NCBI GenBank assembly: GCA_965284565.1 | Contig: OZ260100.1 | Span: 3,162,001-3,226,000, forward strand | Reading direction: 5' to 3' | DNA length: 64,000 nucleotides | Origin: BRH-c54 sp965284565 | GTDB lineage: Bacteria; Bacteroidota; Bacteroidia; Flavobacteriales_E; Vicingaceae | In this document: one piece after another, positions 44,976-52,678 of the stretch | Numbering within the stretch: the stretch's first letter is position 1 | How the letters are laid out: every line of letters begins with the position of its first letter | Notes under the pieces: generated by a model | Told to the model about the DNA's origin: nothing | The model's database searches: none | The model's input: only the letters and a program-made list of their open reading frames with translations | Position numbers and translations under genes: made by a program

Positions 44976-45086
44976 ATTTGTTAGTTTATGAGTTTATAGT
45001 TGATGAGGTTATTAGTTGGTTTTTGGTTCACGGTATTTCGGTTGACAGTTCAAACTTCAAACGAGCTTAAGAGTTCAACGTTGAGA

Positions 45087-45121
45087 AATCTCTAATCTCT
45101 AATTTCTAATTTCCAATCTCT
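45087..45121. repeat. Heptamer tandem repeat
   Basis: There are five head-to-tail copies of a 7-base unit: AATCTCT, AATCTCT, AATTTCT, AATTTCC, AATCTCT. It sits in the 151-base gap between the deoxyhypusine-synthase-like gene and the arginine decarboxylase stop. Copy number may vary by slippage. A looser minisatellite (TTTATGAG and TTGATGAGG words) lies beside the start of the deoxyhypusine-synthase-like gene. Confidence 0.7.
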
Positions 45122-45126
45122 AATTA

Positions 45127-46530
45127 TTAATCATTATAACCTAAAATATCCAACATTACTTCAGCATTTTGTTGATCTTTAAAAAGATAATCTTCATACT
45201 GACCGTTTTCATTTCGTTTTATAACAATATGTTTTGGCGAAGGAATAAGACAATGTTTAATTCCACCGTAACCACTAATAGAATCCTGGTAAGCTCCTGT
45301 ATGGAAAAAACCAATATAAAGTGGTTCTTTATCCTTATCATCAATTTTAGGTAAATAAATCTCTTGGTTTAAATCTTCCGAATTGTAGTAATCAGAGTGG
45401 TCGCAACTGATGCCGCCAATGTTTACTTTAGTATATTCTTTATCCCATTTATTAATAGGAAGTAAAATAAACTTTTCATGCATACTCCAACTATCAGGAA
45501 TGGTAGTCATTAAACTATTATTAATAATGTACCAAAGCTCTGCATCATTTTGTTGTTTGTAATCTAGTACTTCAAAAACCAGGGCTCCACTTTCGCCAAC
45601 AGTATATTTCCCGAATTCGGTATAAATATCCGGGTCATCAATTCCTTCAGAACTACAAACATCTTTAATGTTAGCTACAATTTGGTTAATGATAAATTTA
45701 TAATCGTATTCAAAACCTAAGTTGTTTCTAATAGGTAAACCGCCACCAATATTAATAGCATTAAGCGTCTCGCAATTCTTTTTTAGGTTGGCGTAAAGTT
45801 TCATCGCATTAATAAAAGTACTCCAATAATACATGGTATCTTTTATGCCGGTATCTACAAAAAAGTGCAACATTTCTAGTGTTACATTTTTTCTAGGTTT
45901 AATGTCATTGTTGTAGTAATCTATAATTTCCGAAGCTCTAATTCCCATACGAGAAGTGTAATAAGTAGATTGAGACTCCTCATCAATAGCCATTCTGATA
46001 CCAATACGAATAGGTGTTTTAATGATTTTTTGAAGTTTTTCTAATTCTTTTTTACTATCCAAAATAATAAAGCTGTTAGTAAAACCCTCTTTTTGAAGCG
46101 AGGCTATTTTTTGGATATAACTATCTGTTTTGTAGCCGTTATGAATAATTTTTTTGTCTTTATTGATTAACCCTTTTTTGTAAAGATTAAGGATAATATC
46201 AATATCATAACTTGAAGAAGTTTCTAAATTAATGCCGTGCCTTAGCGTTTCTTCAATAACAAAGTTGAAATGACTGCTTTTTGTACAATAACAATAGTTA
46301 TAAGTTCCCTTATAATTATTTTGTTTAATAGCCTTGCTAAAAAGGTTTTTTGCTTTTTTAATTTGATCTCCAATTTTTGGTAAAAAAGAAATCTTAAAAG
46401 GAGTTTGATACTTATCAATCAAATACTTAATTGATGTATCGTTAAAAAATAAATTACCATCCTCAATATTAAATCCCTCTTGTGGAAAATAGTAAGATTG
46501 GTCAATTAAATCAAAATAAGTAATCTTCAT
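45127..46530 (-). CDS. speA: Arginine decarboxylase, PLP-dependent fold III
   Basis: The 467-residue enzyme has the alanine-racemase-type barrel: YNYCYCTKSSHFNFVIEETL with the PLP Lys, KKIIHNGYKTDSYIQK, NAINIGGGLPIRNNLGF, and GFFHTGAYQDSISGYGGIKH near the C terminus with the substrate-side Asp. The length fits the short biosynthetic arginine decarboxylase of Bacteroidota rather than the long enterobacterial SpeA. It makes agmatine for polyamine synthesis. The adjacent DHS-like gene probably works in the same pathway; other fold III decarboxylases (carboxynorspermidine, diaminopimelate) are possible. Confidence 0.82.
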   Translation of the reverse strand: MKITYFDLIDQSYYFPQEGFNIEDGNLFFNDTSIKYLIDKYQTPFKISFLPKIGDQIKKAKNLFSKAIKQNNYKGTYNYCYCTKSSHFNFVIEETLRHGINLETSSSYDIDIILNLYKKGLINKDKKIIHNGYKTDSYIQKIASLQKEGFTNSFIILDSKKELEKLQKIIKTPIRIGIRMAIDEESQSTYYTSRMGIRASEIIDYYNNDIKPRKNVTLEMLHFFVDTGIKDTMYYWSTFINAMKLYANLKKNCETLNAINIGGGLPIRNNLGFEYDYKFIINQIVANIKDVCSSEGIDDPDIYTEFGKYTVGESGALVFEVLDYKQQNDAELWYIINNSLMTTIPDSWSMHEKFILLPINKWDKEYTKVNIGGISCDHSDYYNSEDLNQEIYLPKIDDKDKEPLYIGFFHTGAYQDSISGYGGIKHCLIPSPKHIVIKRNENGQYEDYLFKDQQNAEVMLDILGYND

Positions 46531-46665
46531 TCTTTATAACTTTTTATTGCGAAATTAACGGTTAAAAAAGTTTATGAAGTTATTTTTATATAAAAAATGC
46601 TTAATAAATGTAAAATAACTTTTGCTGTACTTATTTTTACGGTATTAATATTAAAAATTATGACT

Positions 46666-47043
46666 ATGAAGAAGATAATAAATACACCAAAAGCACCAGC
46701 ACCAATAGGCCCTTATAATCAAGCAGTTTTATTAAATAACATGCTTTATACTTCTGGACAGATTGCTATAAACCCAACAACCAATGAATTGGTTTTAAGT
46801 AACATTAAAGAAGAAACTAAAATGGTGATGGAAAATTTAAAAGCAGTGTTGACTGCTGCAGAAATGGGTTTTGAAAATGTGATAAAAACAAGCATATTCA
46901 TTTCAAATATGGATAATTTTGCACAAATTAATGAAGTATATGGAAGTTACTTTACTTCAGATTTTCCGGCAAGAGAAACCGTAGAGGTAGCTTGTTTGCC
47001 TAAAAATGTGAATGTAGAGATTTCTGTTATCGCTGCTAAATAA
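46666..47043 (+). CDS. RidA-family reactive-imine deaminase
   Basis: The 125-residue protein begins KKIINTPKAPAPIGPYNQAV, has LYTSGQIAINPTTNELV and ends VEVACLPKNVNVEISVIAAK, with the substrate-binding Arg kept in FPARETVEVA. RidA removes reactive enamines/imines made by PLP enzymes. The in-frame start 69 bases upstream would add an uncharged hydrophobic leader (ITFAVLIFTVLILKI); family length supports the start used here, but an exported form cannot be excluded. It is followed by uvrA after 9 bases. Confidence 0.88.
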   Translation: MKKIINTPKAPAPIGPYNQAVLLNNMLYTSGQIAINPTTNELVLSNIKEETKMVMENLKAVLTAAEMGFENVIKTSIFISNMDNFAQINEVYGSYFTSDFPARETVEVACLPKNVNVEISVIAAK

Positions 47044-47052
47044 AAGCTATTA

Positions 47053-49911
47053 ATGATAGAAAAAGAAGAGGTAATTGAAGTAATTGGAGCAAGGGTACAC
47101 AACCTTAAAGATGTTTCTATAAAAATTCCTAGAAACCAATTAGTGGTAATGACGGGAGTAAGTGGGAGTGGTAAATCTTCTTTAGCTTTCGATACCATTT
47201 ATGCAGAAGGACAACGTAGGTACTTAGAAACTTTTTCTGCTTATGCTCGTCAGTTTTTAGGCACAATGGAGCGTCCAGATGTGGATAAAATTAACGGACT
47301 AAGTCCTGTTATTGCCATAGAGCAAAAAACCATCAGCAAAAACCCTCGCTCTACTGTTGGAACCATTACCGAAATTTATGATTTTTTCAGGTTGCTTTAT
47401 GCCAGAGTAGCTAATGCTTACTCATATAATACGGGAGAATTAATGGTAAAATTTACCACTAATCAAATTGTAGATTTAATTATAGAACAATATCAGGGAA
47501 AGAAGATTTTATTATTAGCACCTATTATTAAAGGTAGAAAAGGACATTATAAAGAATTGTTTGCTCAATTTATGAAGCAAGGGTATTTAAAAGTCCGTAT
47601 TGATGGAGAGCTAATGGAAATGCATCCTAAAATGCAGCTCGATAGGTATAAAATTCATGATATTGAATTGGTAGTAGATCAGCTTAAAGTTAAAAATGAA
47701 GATTACCAACGCATATTAGCTTCCGTAGAAACTACACTTAAGTTGGGCGATGATAGCTTAATGGTTTATGAATTTCAGGTGGAAGAAGACAAAAAGAATC
47801 CTCCAAAATTTAGGTTGTTGAGTAAGAAATTAATGTGTCCGACAACAGGAATCTCATACAATGAACCAGAACCAAATTTATTTTCTTTTAACTCGCCTTA
47901 TGGAGCATGTAAAAAATGTAGTGGTTTAGGTCAAATTTCTGAAATTGACATTAAAAAAGTGATACCCAACCCCAAACTGAGCATTAAAAAAGGAGGTATT
48001 GCACCTTTGGGAGATTACAAAAACAATTGGGCTTTTAAACAAGTTGAGGGTATAGCTGCTCATTATGGATTTACCGTAAACACACCTTTAAGTGAAATTG
48101 AAGATGAAGCATTAGATTGTTTACTCTATGGTTCTTCAGAACCTATCAATATGACACATGAAGTTGATGGTCAGACAAAAAATTACCAATTAGATTTTGA
48201 AGGTGTAATAAACATTGTATTGCGTCAGTTAGAAGAAAAATCTTCACCATCATTAACCAGGTGGACAAATAGTTTTATGAATAAAATTAATTGTCCGGAT
48301 TGTGGTGGTAGCAGACTAAAAAAAGAAGCTTTATATTTTAAAATTGATGATAAAAATATTGGAGAAATTGCTACAAAAGATTTAAGTGAGTTGGACAAAT
48401 GGACTGCTAAAATTGATAAAAACCGTAAACAGCTTTTTGGCGAAAAGCACGAAATAGCAGAAGAGATTTTAAAAGAAATAAACAAACGACTCCAATTTTT
48501 ATTGGATGTAGGGTTAGATTATTTAACCTTAAATAGACCAGCAGCAACATTATCTGGAGGTGAAGCTCAACGAATTAGATTAGCTACTCAAATAGGTTCT
48601 CAATTAGTAAATGTGTTGTATATTTTAGATGAACCAAGTATAGGCTTGCACCAAAGAGATAATCAGCGATTGATAAACTCCCTAAAAGGATTGAGAGATG
48701 TAGGGAATTCGATAATTGTAGTGGAACATGATAAGGATATTATGTTGGCTTCCGATTATATTATAGATATTGGACCAAAAGCAGGGAAACACGGAGGGCA
48801 TGTTGTTGCAGCAGCCACACCAAAAGAATTTGTAAAGCTTTCTACTAATACGGCAGCATTTTTAAATCATCAAATAAATATTGATGTTCCCAAAAAACGA
48901 AGAAAAGGAAACGGCAATTATATTGAACTTAGTGGAGCATCTGGTAACAACTTAAAAAATGTAAACTTTAAACTTCCTTTAGGGATGTTTGTTTGTGTTA
49001 CTGGAGTTTCAGGTAGTGGAAAATCAACATTAATAAATGAGACTTTGTATCCAATTATCAATCAACATATATATAAAGCTGTAAAAAAACCGTTGCCTTA
49101 TAAAACAATAAAAGGTCTGGAACATATTGATAAAATTATAGATATCAGTCAGACACCTATAGGAAGAACACCTCGTTCAAACCCTGCAACCTATTCAAAT
49201 GTTTTTGGAGATATACGTTTATTATTTAGCAACTTGCCAGAAGCTAAAATAAGAGGTTACAAACCAGGCAGGTTTTCTTTTAATGTGAAAGGAGGAAGAT
49301 GTGAAAGTTGCCAAGGGGCGGGAGTAAAAACCATAGAGATGAACTTTTTACCCGATGTTTATGTAATGTGTGATGAGTGTAATGGAAAAAGATATAACAG
49401 AGAAACATTGGAAGTAAGGTACAAAGGAAAGTCTATTAGTGATGTGTTAAATATGAGCATTGAACAAGCAGTAATTTTCTTTGAAAATCATCCTAATATT
49501 TTACAGAAAATAAAAACCCTTAATGATGTTGGTTTGGGGTATATTAATTTAGGTCAACCATCAACAACACTTTCGGGCGGAGAAGCGCAACGAGTGAAAT
49601 TAGCTGCTGAATTAGCTAAACGACAAACAGGCAAAACCTTATACATTTTAGATGAACCATCAACAGGTTTGCATTTTGAAGATATTAAAGTACTGTTGGA
49701 TGTTCTAAATAAATTAGTTGATATTGGTAATACGGTGCTGGTTGTGGAACATAATTTAGATATTATTAAAGTAGCAGATTATATTGTAGATGTTGGTCCG
49801 GAAGGCGGACAAGAAGGAGGGAAAATTGTTGCCGAAGGAACACCAGAGCAATTGGCTAAAAACAAAAAGAGTTATACTGCTAGTTTTTTAAAGCACGAAT
49901 TAAAAGTGTGA
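47053..49911 (+). CDS. uvrA: Excinuclease ABC subunit A
   Basis: The 952-residue protein has two ABC modules, with Walker A GVSGSGKSSLAFDTIY and GVSGSGKSTLINETLY, and signatures LSGGEAQRIRLATQIG and LSGGEAQRVKLAAELAKR. Its zinc sites include CPDCGGSR and the CESCQGAGV/CDECNGKRYN pair. The first zinc finger region reads CPTTGISYNEPEPNLFSFNS, with Thr where E. coli UvrA has the second Cys. UvrA recognises bulky DNA damage and loads UvrB. A RidA gene precedes it by 9 bases. Confidence 0.97.
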   Translation: MIEKEEVIEVIGARVHNLKDVSIKIPRNQLVVMTGVSGSGKSSLAFDTIYAEGQRRYLETFSAYARQFLGTMERPDVDKINGLSPVIAIEQKTISKNPRSTVGTITEIYDFFRLLYARVANAYSYNTGELMVKFTTNQIVDLIIEQYQGKKILLLAPIIKGRKGHYKELFAQFMKQGYLKVRIDGELMEMHPKMQLDRYKIHDIELVVDQLKVKNEDYQRILASVETTLKLGDDSLMVYEFQVEEDKKNPPKFRLLSKKLMCPTTGISYNEPEPNLFSFNSPYGACKKCSGLGQISEIDIKKVIPNPKLSIKKGGIAPLGDYKNNWAFKQVEGIAAHYGFTVNTPLSEIEDEALDCLLYGSSEPINMTHEVDGQTKNYQLDFEGVINIVLRQLEEKSSPSLTRWTNSFMNKINCPDCGGSRLKKEALYFKIDDKNIGEIATKDLSELDKWTAKIDKNRKQLFGEKHEIAEEILKEINKRLQFLLDVGLDYLTLNRPAATLSGGEAQRIRLATQIGSQLVNVLYILDEPSIGLHQRDNQRLINSLKGLRDVGNSIIVVEHDKDIMLASDYIIDIGPKAGKHGGHVVAAATPKEFVKLSTNTAAFLNHQINIDVPKKRRKGNGNYIELSGASGNNLKNVNFKLPLGMFVCVTGVSGSGKSTLINETLYPIINQHIYKAVKKPLPYKTIKGLEHIDKIIDISQTPIGRTPRSNPATYSNVFGDIRLLFSNLPEAKIRGYKPGRFSFNVKGGRCESCQGAGVKTIEMNFLPDVYVMCDECNGKRYNRETLEVRYKGKSISDVLNMSIEQAVIFFENHPNILQKIKTLNDVGLGYINLGQPSTTLSGGEAQRVKLAAELAKRQTGKTLYILDEPSTGLHFEDIKVLLDVLNKLVDIGNTVLVVEHNLDIIKVADYIVDVGPEGGQEGGKIVAEGTPEQLAKNKKSYTASFLKHELKV

Positions 49912-50065
49912 ACGAGTAGATAACTAACTCATTGAAATCAATTATTACCCCCCTCCTTTTCAGCTTTACATTTTAATTTATCTTTTCCTTTTCACGAAAA
50001 TAGAGAGATTAAAATGGCATAGCGATAAAATTATAAAAAAATGCGTTGAATTTTACGCTGTGCCA

Positions 50066-50103
50066 TTAAGGTTTTTACCGATAATTATCGGTAAAAACCT
50101 TAA
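50066..50103. repeat. Perfect 38-base palindrome between convergent genes
   Basis: TTAAGGTTTTTACCGATAA is followed directly by its exact reverse complement with no spacer. It sits between the ends of uvrA and the YwqK-like gene, so it may act as a two-way terminator with its own T-run and A-run inside the stem. No other copy was seen in the window. Confidence 0.8.
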
Positions 50104-50153
50104 ATAACAAGCTGCTTTTAGTCCTTACATGGCAAGATGTGGAGGGGATGATG

Positions 50154-50879
50154 TTACTGGTTTTTTTCTTTATAATTCTTTTCTTTTTTTAGCTTTCCAT
50201 CTTTATCAAACGTTTTCCATAAGCCAATTTTTTTACCATTTTTATACTGACCTTGAATCATAACAGAACCATCTTCATACCAGTACATGTAGTCTCCATC
50301 TCTTTTATGGTCTAAATTTCTAAACACTTTTTCTTTAATTTGTCCATTCTCATAATAAGTATTATAAAAACCTATGTTTCGCAAGCCTATTTGGGTGTTT
50401 TCACTACTTATATTACCATTTTTATAGTACCACACGGCATAAACTTTTTGTAATGTCATAATCCCTTTAAAGTCTCCTTTACCTGTTTTATGGCTCGCTT
50501 TTAAATTTTCTGCTTGGGTCATTGTTCTTTTTTGTCTTAAGCTTCCATCTTTTCTATAGTTCCACATTGTAATGGTATCAGTTGGGGAGTACGGGATATA
50601 ATCTGTCATTTTAATTGAACCATTTTTTCTATAAAAATTCCATTTACCTACTCGGTGGTTAGTAAGATAGTCTCTTTTCTCTTTAATAAAATGGGGATTG
50701 TAATAAGAACCAAAATACCAGCCTTCGCTATCTTGTTTGCCTTGAGTTTTACTTAGGTATTCAACGTGAACTACTGTGGTGTCAGTATGTAATAAAGACA
50801 TTATAGAGTCAGGCAATTCAATTTTCTGAGCCAATAAATTTCCAGAGAAAAATATAAAAATTAAAAGAAGTTTTTTCAT
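50154..50879 (-). CDS. Exported protein with MORN-like (YwqK-type) repeats
   Basis: The 241-residue protein has a signal peptide (KKLLLIFIFFSGNLLAQ) and six or so repeats of the form G-K-W-N-F-Y-R-K-N-G-S, M-W-N-Y-R-K-D-G-S, and Y-M-Y-W-Y-E-D-G-S, ending GLWKTFDKDGKLKKEKNYKE. The repeats resemble those of the 25.9 kb protein. An upstream start would hide the signal peptide. Function unknown; repeats of this kind form extended beta sheets. Confidence 0.8.
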   Translation of the reverse strand: MKKLLLIFIFFSGNLLAQKIELPDSIMSLLHTDTTVVHVEYLSKTQGKQDSEGWYFGSYYNPHFIKEKRDYLTNHRVGKWNFYRKNGSIKMTDYIPYSPTDTITMWNYRKDGSLRQKRTMTQAENLKASHKTGKGDFKGIMTLQKVYAVWYYKNGNISSENTQIGLRNIGFYNTYYENGQIKEKVFRNLDHKRDGDYMYWYEDGSVMIQGQYKNGKKIGLWKTFDKDGKLKKEKNYKEKNQ

Positions 50880-50995
50880 TAGGTTTATATAGTTTTTAAT
50901 TAGATTCCATAAATCTTTTTTCAATTATATTTCCATTGTTAGTGCAACGTAAAAAAATATAATTAAGAAAAATAAAGTCAGAATTAAGTTTCCCC

Positions 50996-51033
50996 CTCCG
51001 CTGGTGCGAGTTTAGCAAAGCGTAACTCGTTCC
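50996..51033. repeat. REP hairpin, left end of the RAYT element
   Basis: CTCCGCTGGTGCGAGTTTAG followed by CAAAGCGTAACTCGTTCC contains the arms CGAGTT and AACTCG. It is inverted relative to the REP on the other side of the transposase gene, as in REPIN/RAYT arrangements. Confidence 0.75.
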
Positions 51034-51035
51034 AT

Positions 51036-51581
51036 TCATAACACATCTATTTTTATTTCTCCAACCTCACCTGCATAACTTCTTGCACTACTATATTTCC
51101 AATCACAAGCATTAATAACAAAACCAGAAACTACAGGGTTATTATGAATGTAATCTATTTTCTGTTGTATAACTTCATTGCTCCACACTTCTATAGGTTT
51201 ATTGTGCTGTTGCCAAAATTGACGTTTCTTTACATTGCTATTTTTCTTTCCTGCTTGCTCCATCATCCATAACAACCACTTTTTTCTACTTTCATGAATG
51301 TTATTTTCTATCGCTTTTTGAATTTCTTTTGAAGTATGTCGTTTAAAATCTCTTATTAAATCGGATGGATTGTTGTTTTTGGCTTTAAAAATTAAATGAA
51401 TATGACTAGGCATTATACACCAAGCATAAATTTGCATGCCTTTTTCTTTCTGACAAAAATTTAAGCTTTCTGTAATTTTTTCACAATACAATTCTCTTAC
51501 AAATACATCTATCCAATAAACCACAGCAAAACTTACAAAATAGAGTCCTTCTTTGTTATGAAACTTATAATTCCTACTCAC
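51036..51581 (-). mobile_element. REP-associated tyrosine transposase (RAYT, Y1 family)
   Basis: The 181-residue protein starts with GTG and has the Y1 transposase features: AWCIMPSHIHLIFKAKNNNP (the HxH metal site), SDLIRDFKRHTSKEIQKAI, and EVIQQKIDYIHNNPVVSGFV with the catalytic Tyr (IDYIHNNP), ending WKYSSARSY. It is flanked on both sides by inverted REP hairpins. RAYTs are domesticated relatives of IS200/IS605 enzymes that bind REP sequences and are usually single-copy. The reading frame looks intact. Confidence 0.88.
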
Positions 51582-51609
51582 AAGTCAAATTTATACTTTT
51601 TTTTTAAAT

Positions 51610-51650
51610 ACCACGAGTTACACTTCGTTAAACTCGCGGGAGCGGAGGGA
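51610..51650. repeat. REP hairpin, right end of the RAYT element
   Basis: ACCACGAGTTACACTTCGTT continued by AAACTCGCGGGAGCGGAGGG contains the arms CGAGTT and AACTCG. Its reverse complement reads CTCCGCTCCCGCGAGTTTAA, which closely matches the left REP. Confidence 0.75.
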
Positions 51651-51680
51651 GAATAAAAAGAATGGTTTACTTGATAAAAA

Positions 51681-51738
51681 GTAAAGTTTATTTGTCATTT
51701 TAAAAAATAGTTGTATATTTGCGTCAAGTAAACTTTAC
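51681..51738 (+). promoter_or_regulatory. Promoter flanked by two palindromic operator-like sites
   Basis: The promoter has -33 TTTG (51691-51694) and -7 TATATTTG (51714-51721), 19 bases apart, a near-ideal Bacteroidota match. On each side lies an 11-base near-palindrome, GTAAAGTTTAT (51681-51691) and GTAAACTTTAC (51728-51738), inverted copies of each other. This is the usual layout for autoregulation by a dimeric repressor, and the XRE-type gene at the end of this operon is the natural binder. Confidence 0.6.
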
Positions 51739-51761
51739 AAATAATCAAATACAATTGACAG

Positions 51762-52169
51762 ATGAAGACAAAAAACAAAAATGAACAAATTAAAAAAGCG
51801 ACTAAAAATTTAGCACTTTGGACCCTATTATGGGTAGGCTCTTTGGCATTCTCCACCTTTGGACCTAAATTCCTTTGGGAACAAAACACTACTTGGAGCA
51901 TGCTCGCCATTTTATTGAATACGGCTTTTGGGGCAGGAATGATCTGGGCGAACATTAAACACTTAACACTTTTGGATGAACTTCAACAGAAAATTCAATT
52001 GGATGCTATGGGCATTGCTTTGGGGATTGGGATTGTGGGTGGATTGAGTTATTCTACGCTAGACATTGCAAATGTTATTTCGGGAGATGCCGAAATTGGT
52101 TTTTTGGTAATGCTCATTAGTGTTTCTTATATAATTGCAATATTTATTGGTAAAAAACGCTACGCATGA
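51762..52169 (+). CDS. Four-helix membrane protein paired with an XRE regulator
   Basis: The 135-residue protein has a basic start (KTKNKNEQIKKATKN) and four membrane segments: LALWTLLWVGSLAFSTF, WSMLAILLNTAFGAGMIWAN, ALGIGIVGGLSYSTLDIANV and IGFLVMLISVSYIIAIFIG. Its stop overlaps the XRE gene start by 4 bases (ATGA), so the two are coupled. Similar membrane-protein/small-HTH pairs occur widely in bacteria, with no clear role; some regulate the membrane protein in growth or stress. It lies between two copies of a REP-type element. Confidence 0.7.
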   Translation: MKTKNKNEQIKKATKNLALWTLLWVGSLAFSTFGPKFLWEQNTTWSMLAILLNTAFGAGMIWANIKHLTLLDELQQKIQLDAMGIALGIGIVGGLSYSTLDIANVISGDAEIGFLVMLISVSYIIAIFIGKKRYA

Positions 52170-52366
52170 AAAATAAATTAAAAGTATTGCGTGCAGAACG
52201 AGACTTGACGCAGGCAGATTTGGCGGACTCTCTGGCGGTTTCTCGGCAAACAATTAATGCCATAGAAAAGGGTAAGTTCGATCCCAGCTTACCCTTGGCA
52301 TTTAAAATATCTAAATTGTTTGAATTGCCCATTGAGCAAATATTCGATGATTCAGCAACAGCTTAA
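52166..52366 (+). CDS. Small XRE-family helix-turn-helix regulator
   Basis: The 66-residue protein is almost entirely one HTH domain: KVLRAERDLTQADLADSLAV, SRQTINAIEKGKFDPSLPLA, FKISKLFELPIEQIF, matching the YozG/XRE short type. It overlaps the membrane protein gene by 4 bases and is probably the repressor that binds the two GTAAA-n-TTTAC sites at the operon's promoter. An internally deleted REP-type element begins about 15 bases after its stop. Confidence 0.9.
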   Translation: MKNKLKVLRAERDLTQADLADSLAVSRQTINAIEKGKFDPSLPLAFKISKLFELPIEQIFDDSATA

Positions 52367-52381
52367 TTGGAAATAAAAAGG

Positions 52382-52520
52382 AGGCGAAGCGTAACTCGTT
52401 CCATAACAAAACTTACAAAATACAGTTTTTTTGTTATGAAACTTATCATTGCTAACTCACCAATCAAATTTATACTTTTTTTAAATACCACGAGTTACAC
52501 TTCGTTAAACTCGCGGGAGC
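52382..52520. mobile_element. Internally deleted, non-autonomous copy of the RAYT element
   Basis: The left part (AGCGTAACTCGTTCCA) matches the left end of the RAYT element. It is joined directly to a stretch (AAAACTTACAAAATA, then GTTATGAAACTTAT) matching the first codons of the transposase gene and its upstream region, followed by the right REP (CCACGAGTTACACTTCGTTA). About 490 bases of the gene are missing, and the remnant has a stop at codon 3. It is therefore a miniature derivative that would need the RAYT in trans. Confidence 0.78.
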
Positions 52521-52545
52521 TTGGGGGAGTTTTTTAATTATAGTT

Positions 52546-52676
52546 GGGTTAACGGTTAGCATATGAAAAGTAGACGAAATAGCACCAAAATTTTGGTTAA
52601 GTACAAAGCTTGATACAAGCCCAAAGCCTTTATTTTTCTACTATTTCGCCTATTTTTTATATACGTTGTTGATAAT
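52546..52676. repeat. Cassette-border hairpin element next to the cyclase gene
   Basis: Between TGGGTTAACGGTTAGCATAT and ATATACGTTGTTGATAATA are imperfect inverted arms (GAAAAGTAGACGAAATAGCA with TTTTTCTACTATTTCGCC). An inner GCTTG-ATA-CAAGC hairpin lies at 52608-52620. The end near the cyclase stop codon resembles the core at 38.7 kb with GAT in place of GGC. It fills most of the gap between the XRE gene and the cyclase gene, apart from the deleted REP-type element. Confidence 0.6.
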
Positions 52677-52678
52677 AA

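Noticed and set aside
46597..46665. N-terminal membrane leader on RidA
   Set aside because: The in-frame upstream codons would add a hydrophobic leader, but RidA proteins are cytosolic and about 125 residues long, matching the start at 46666.
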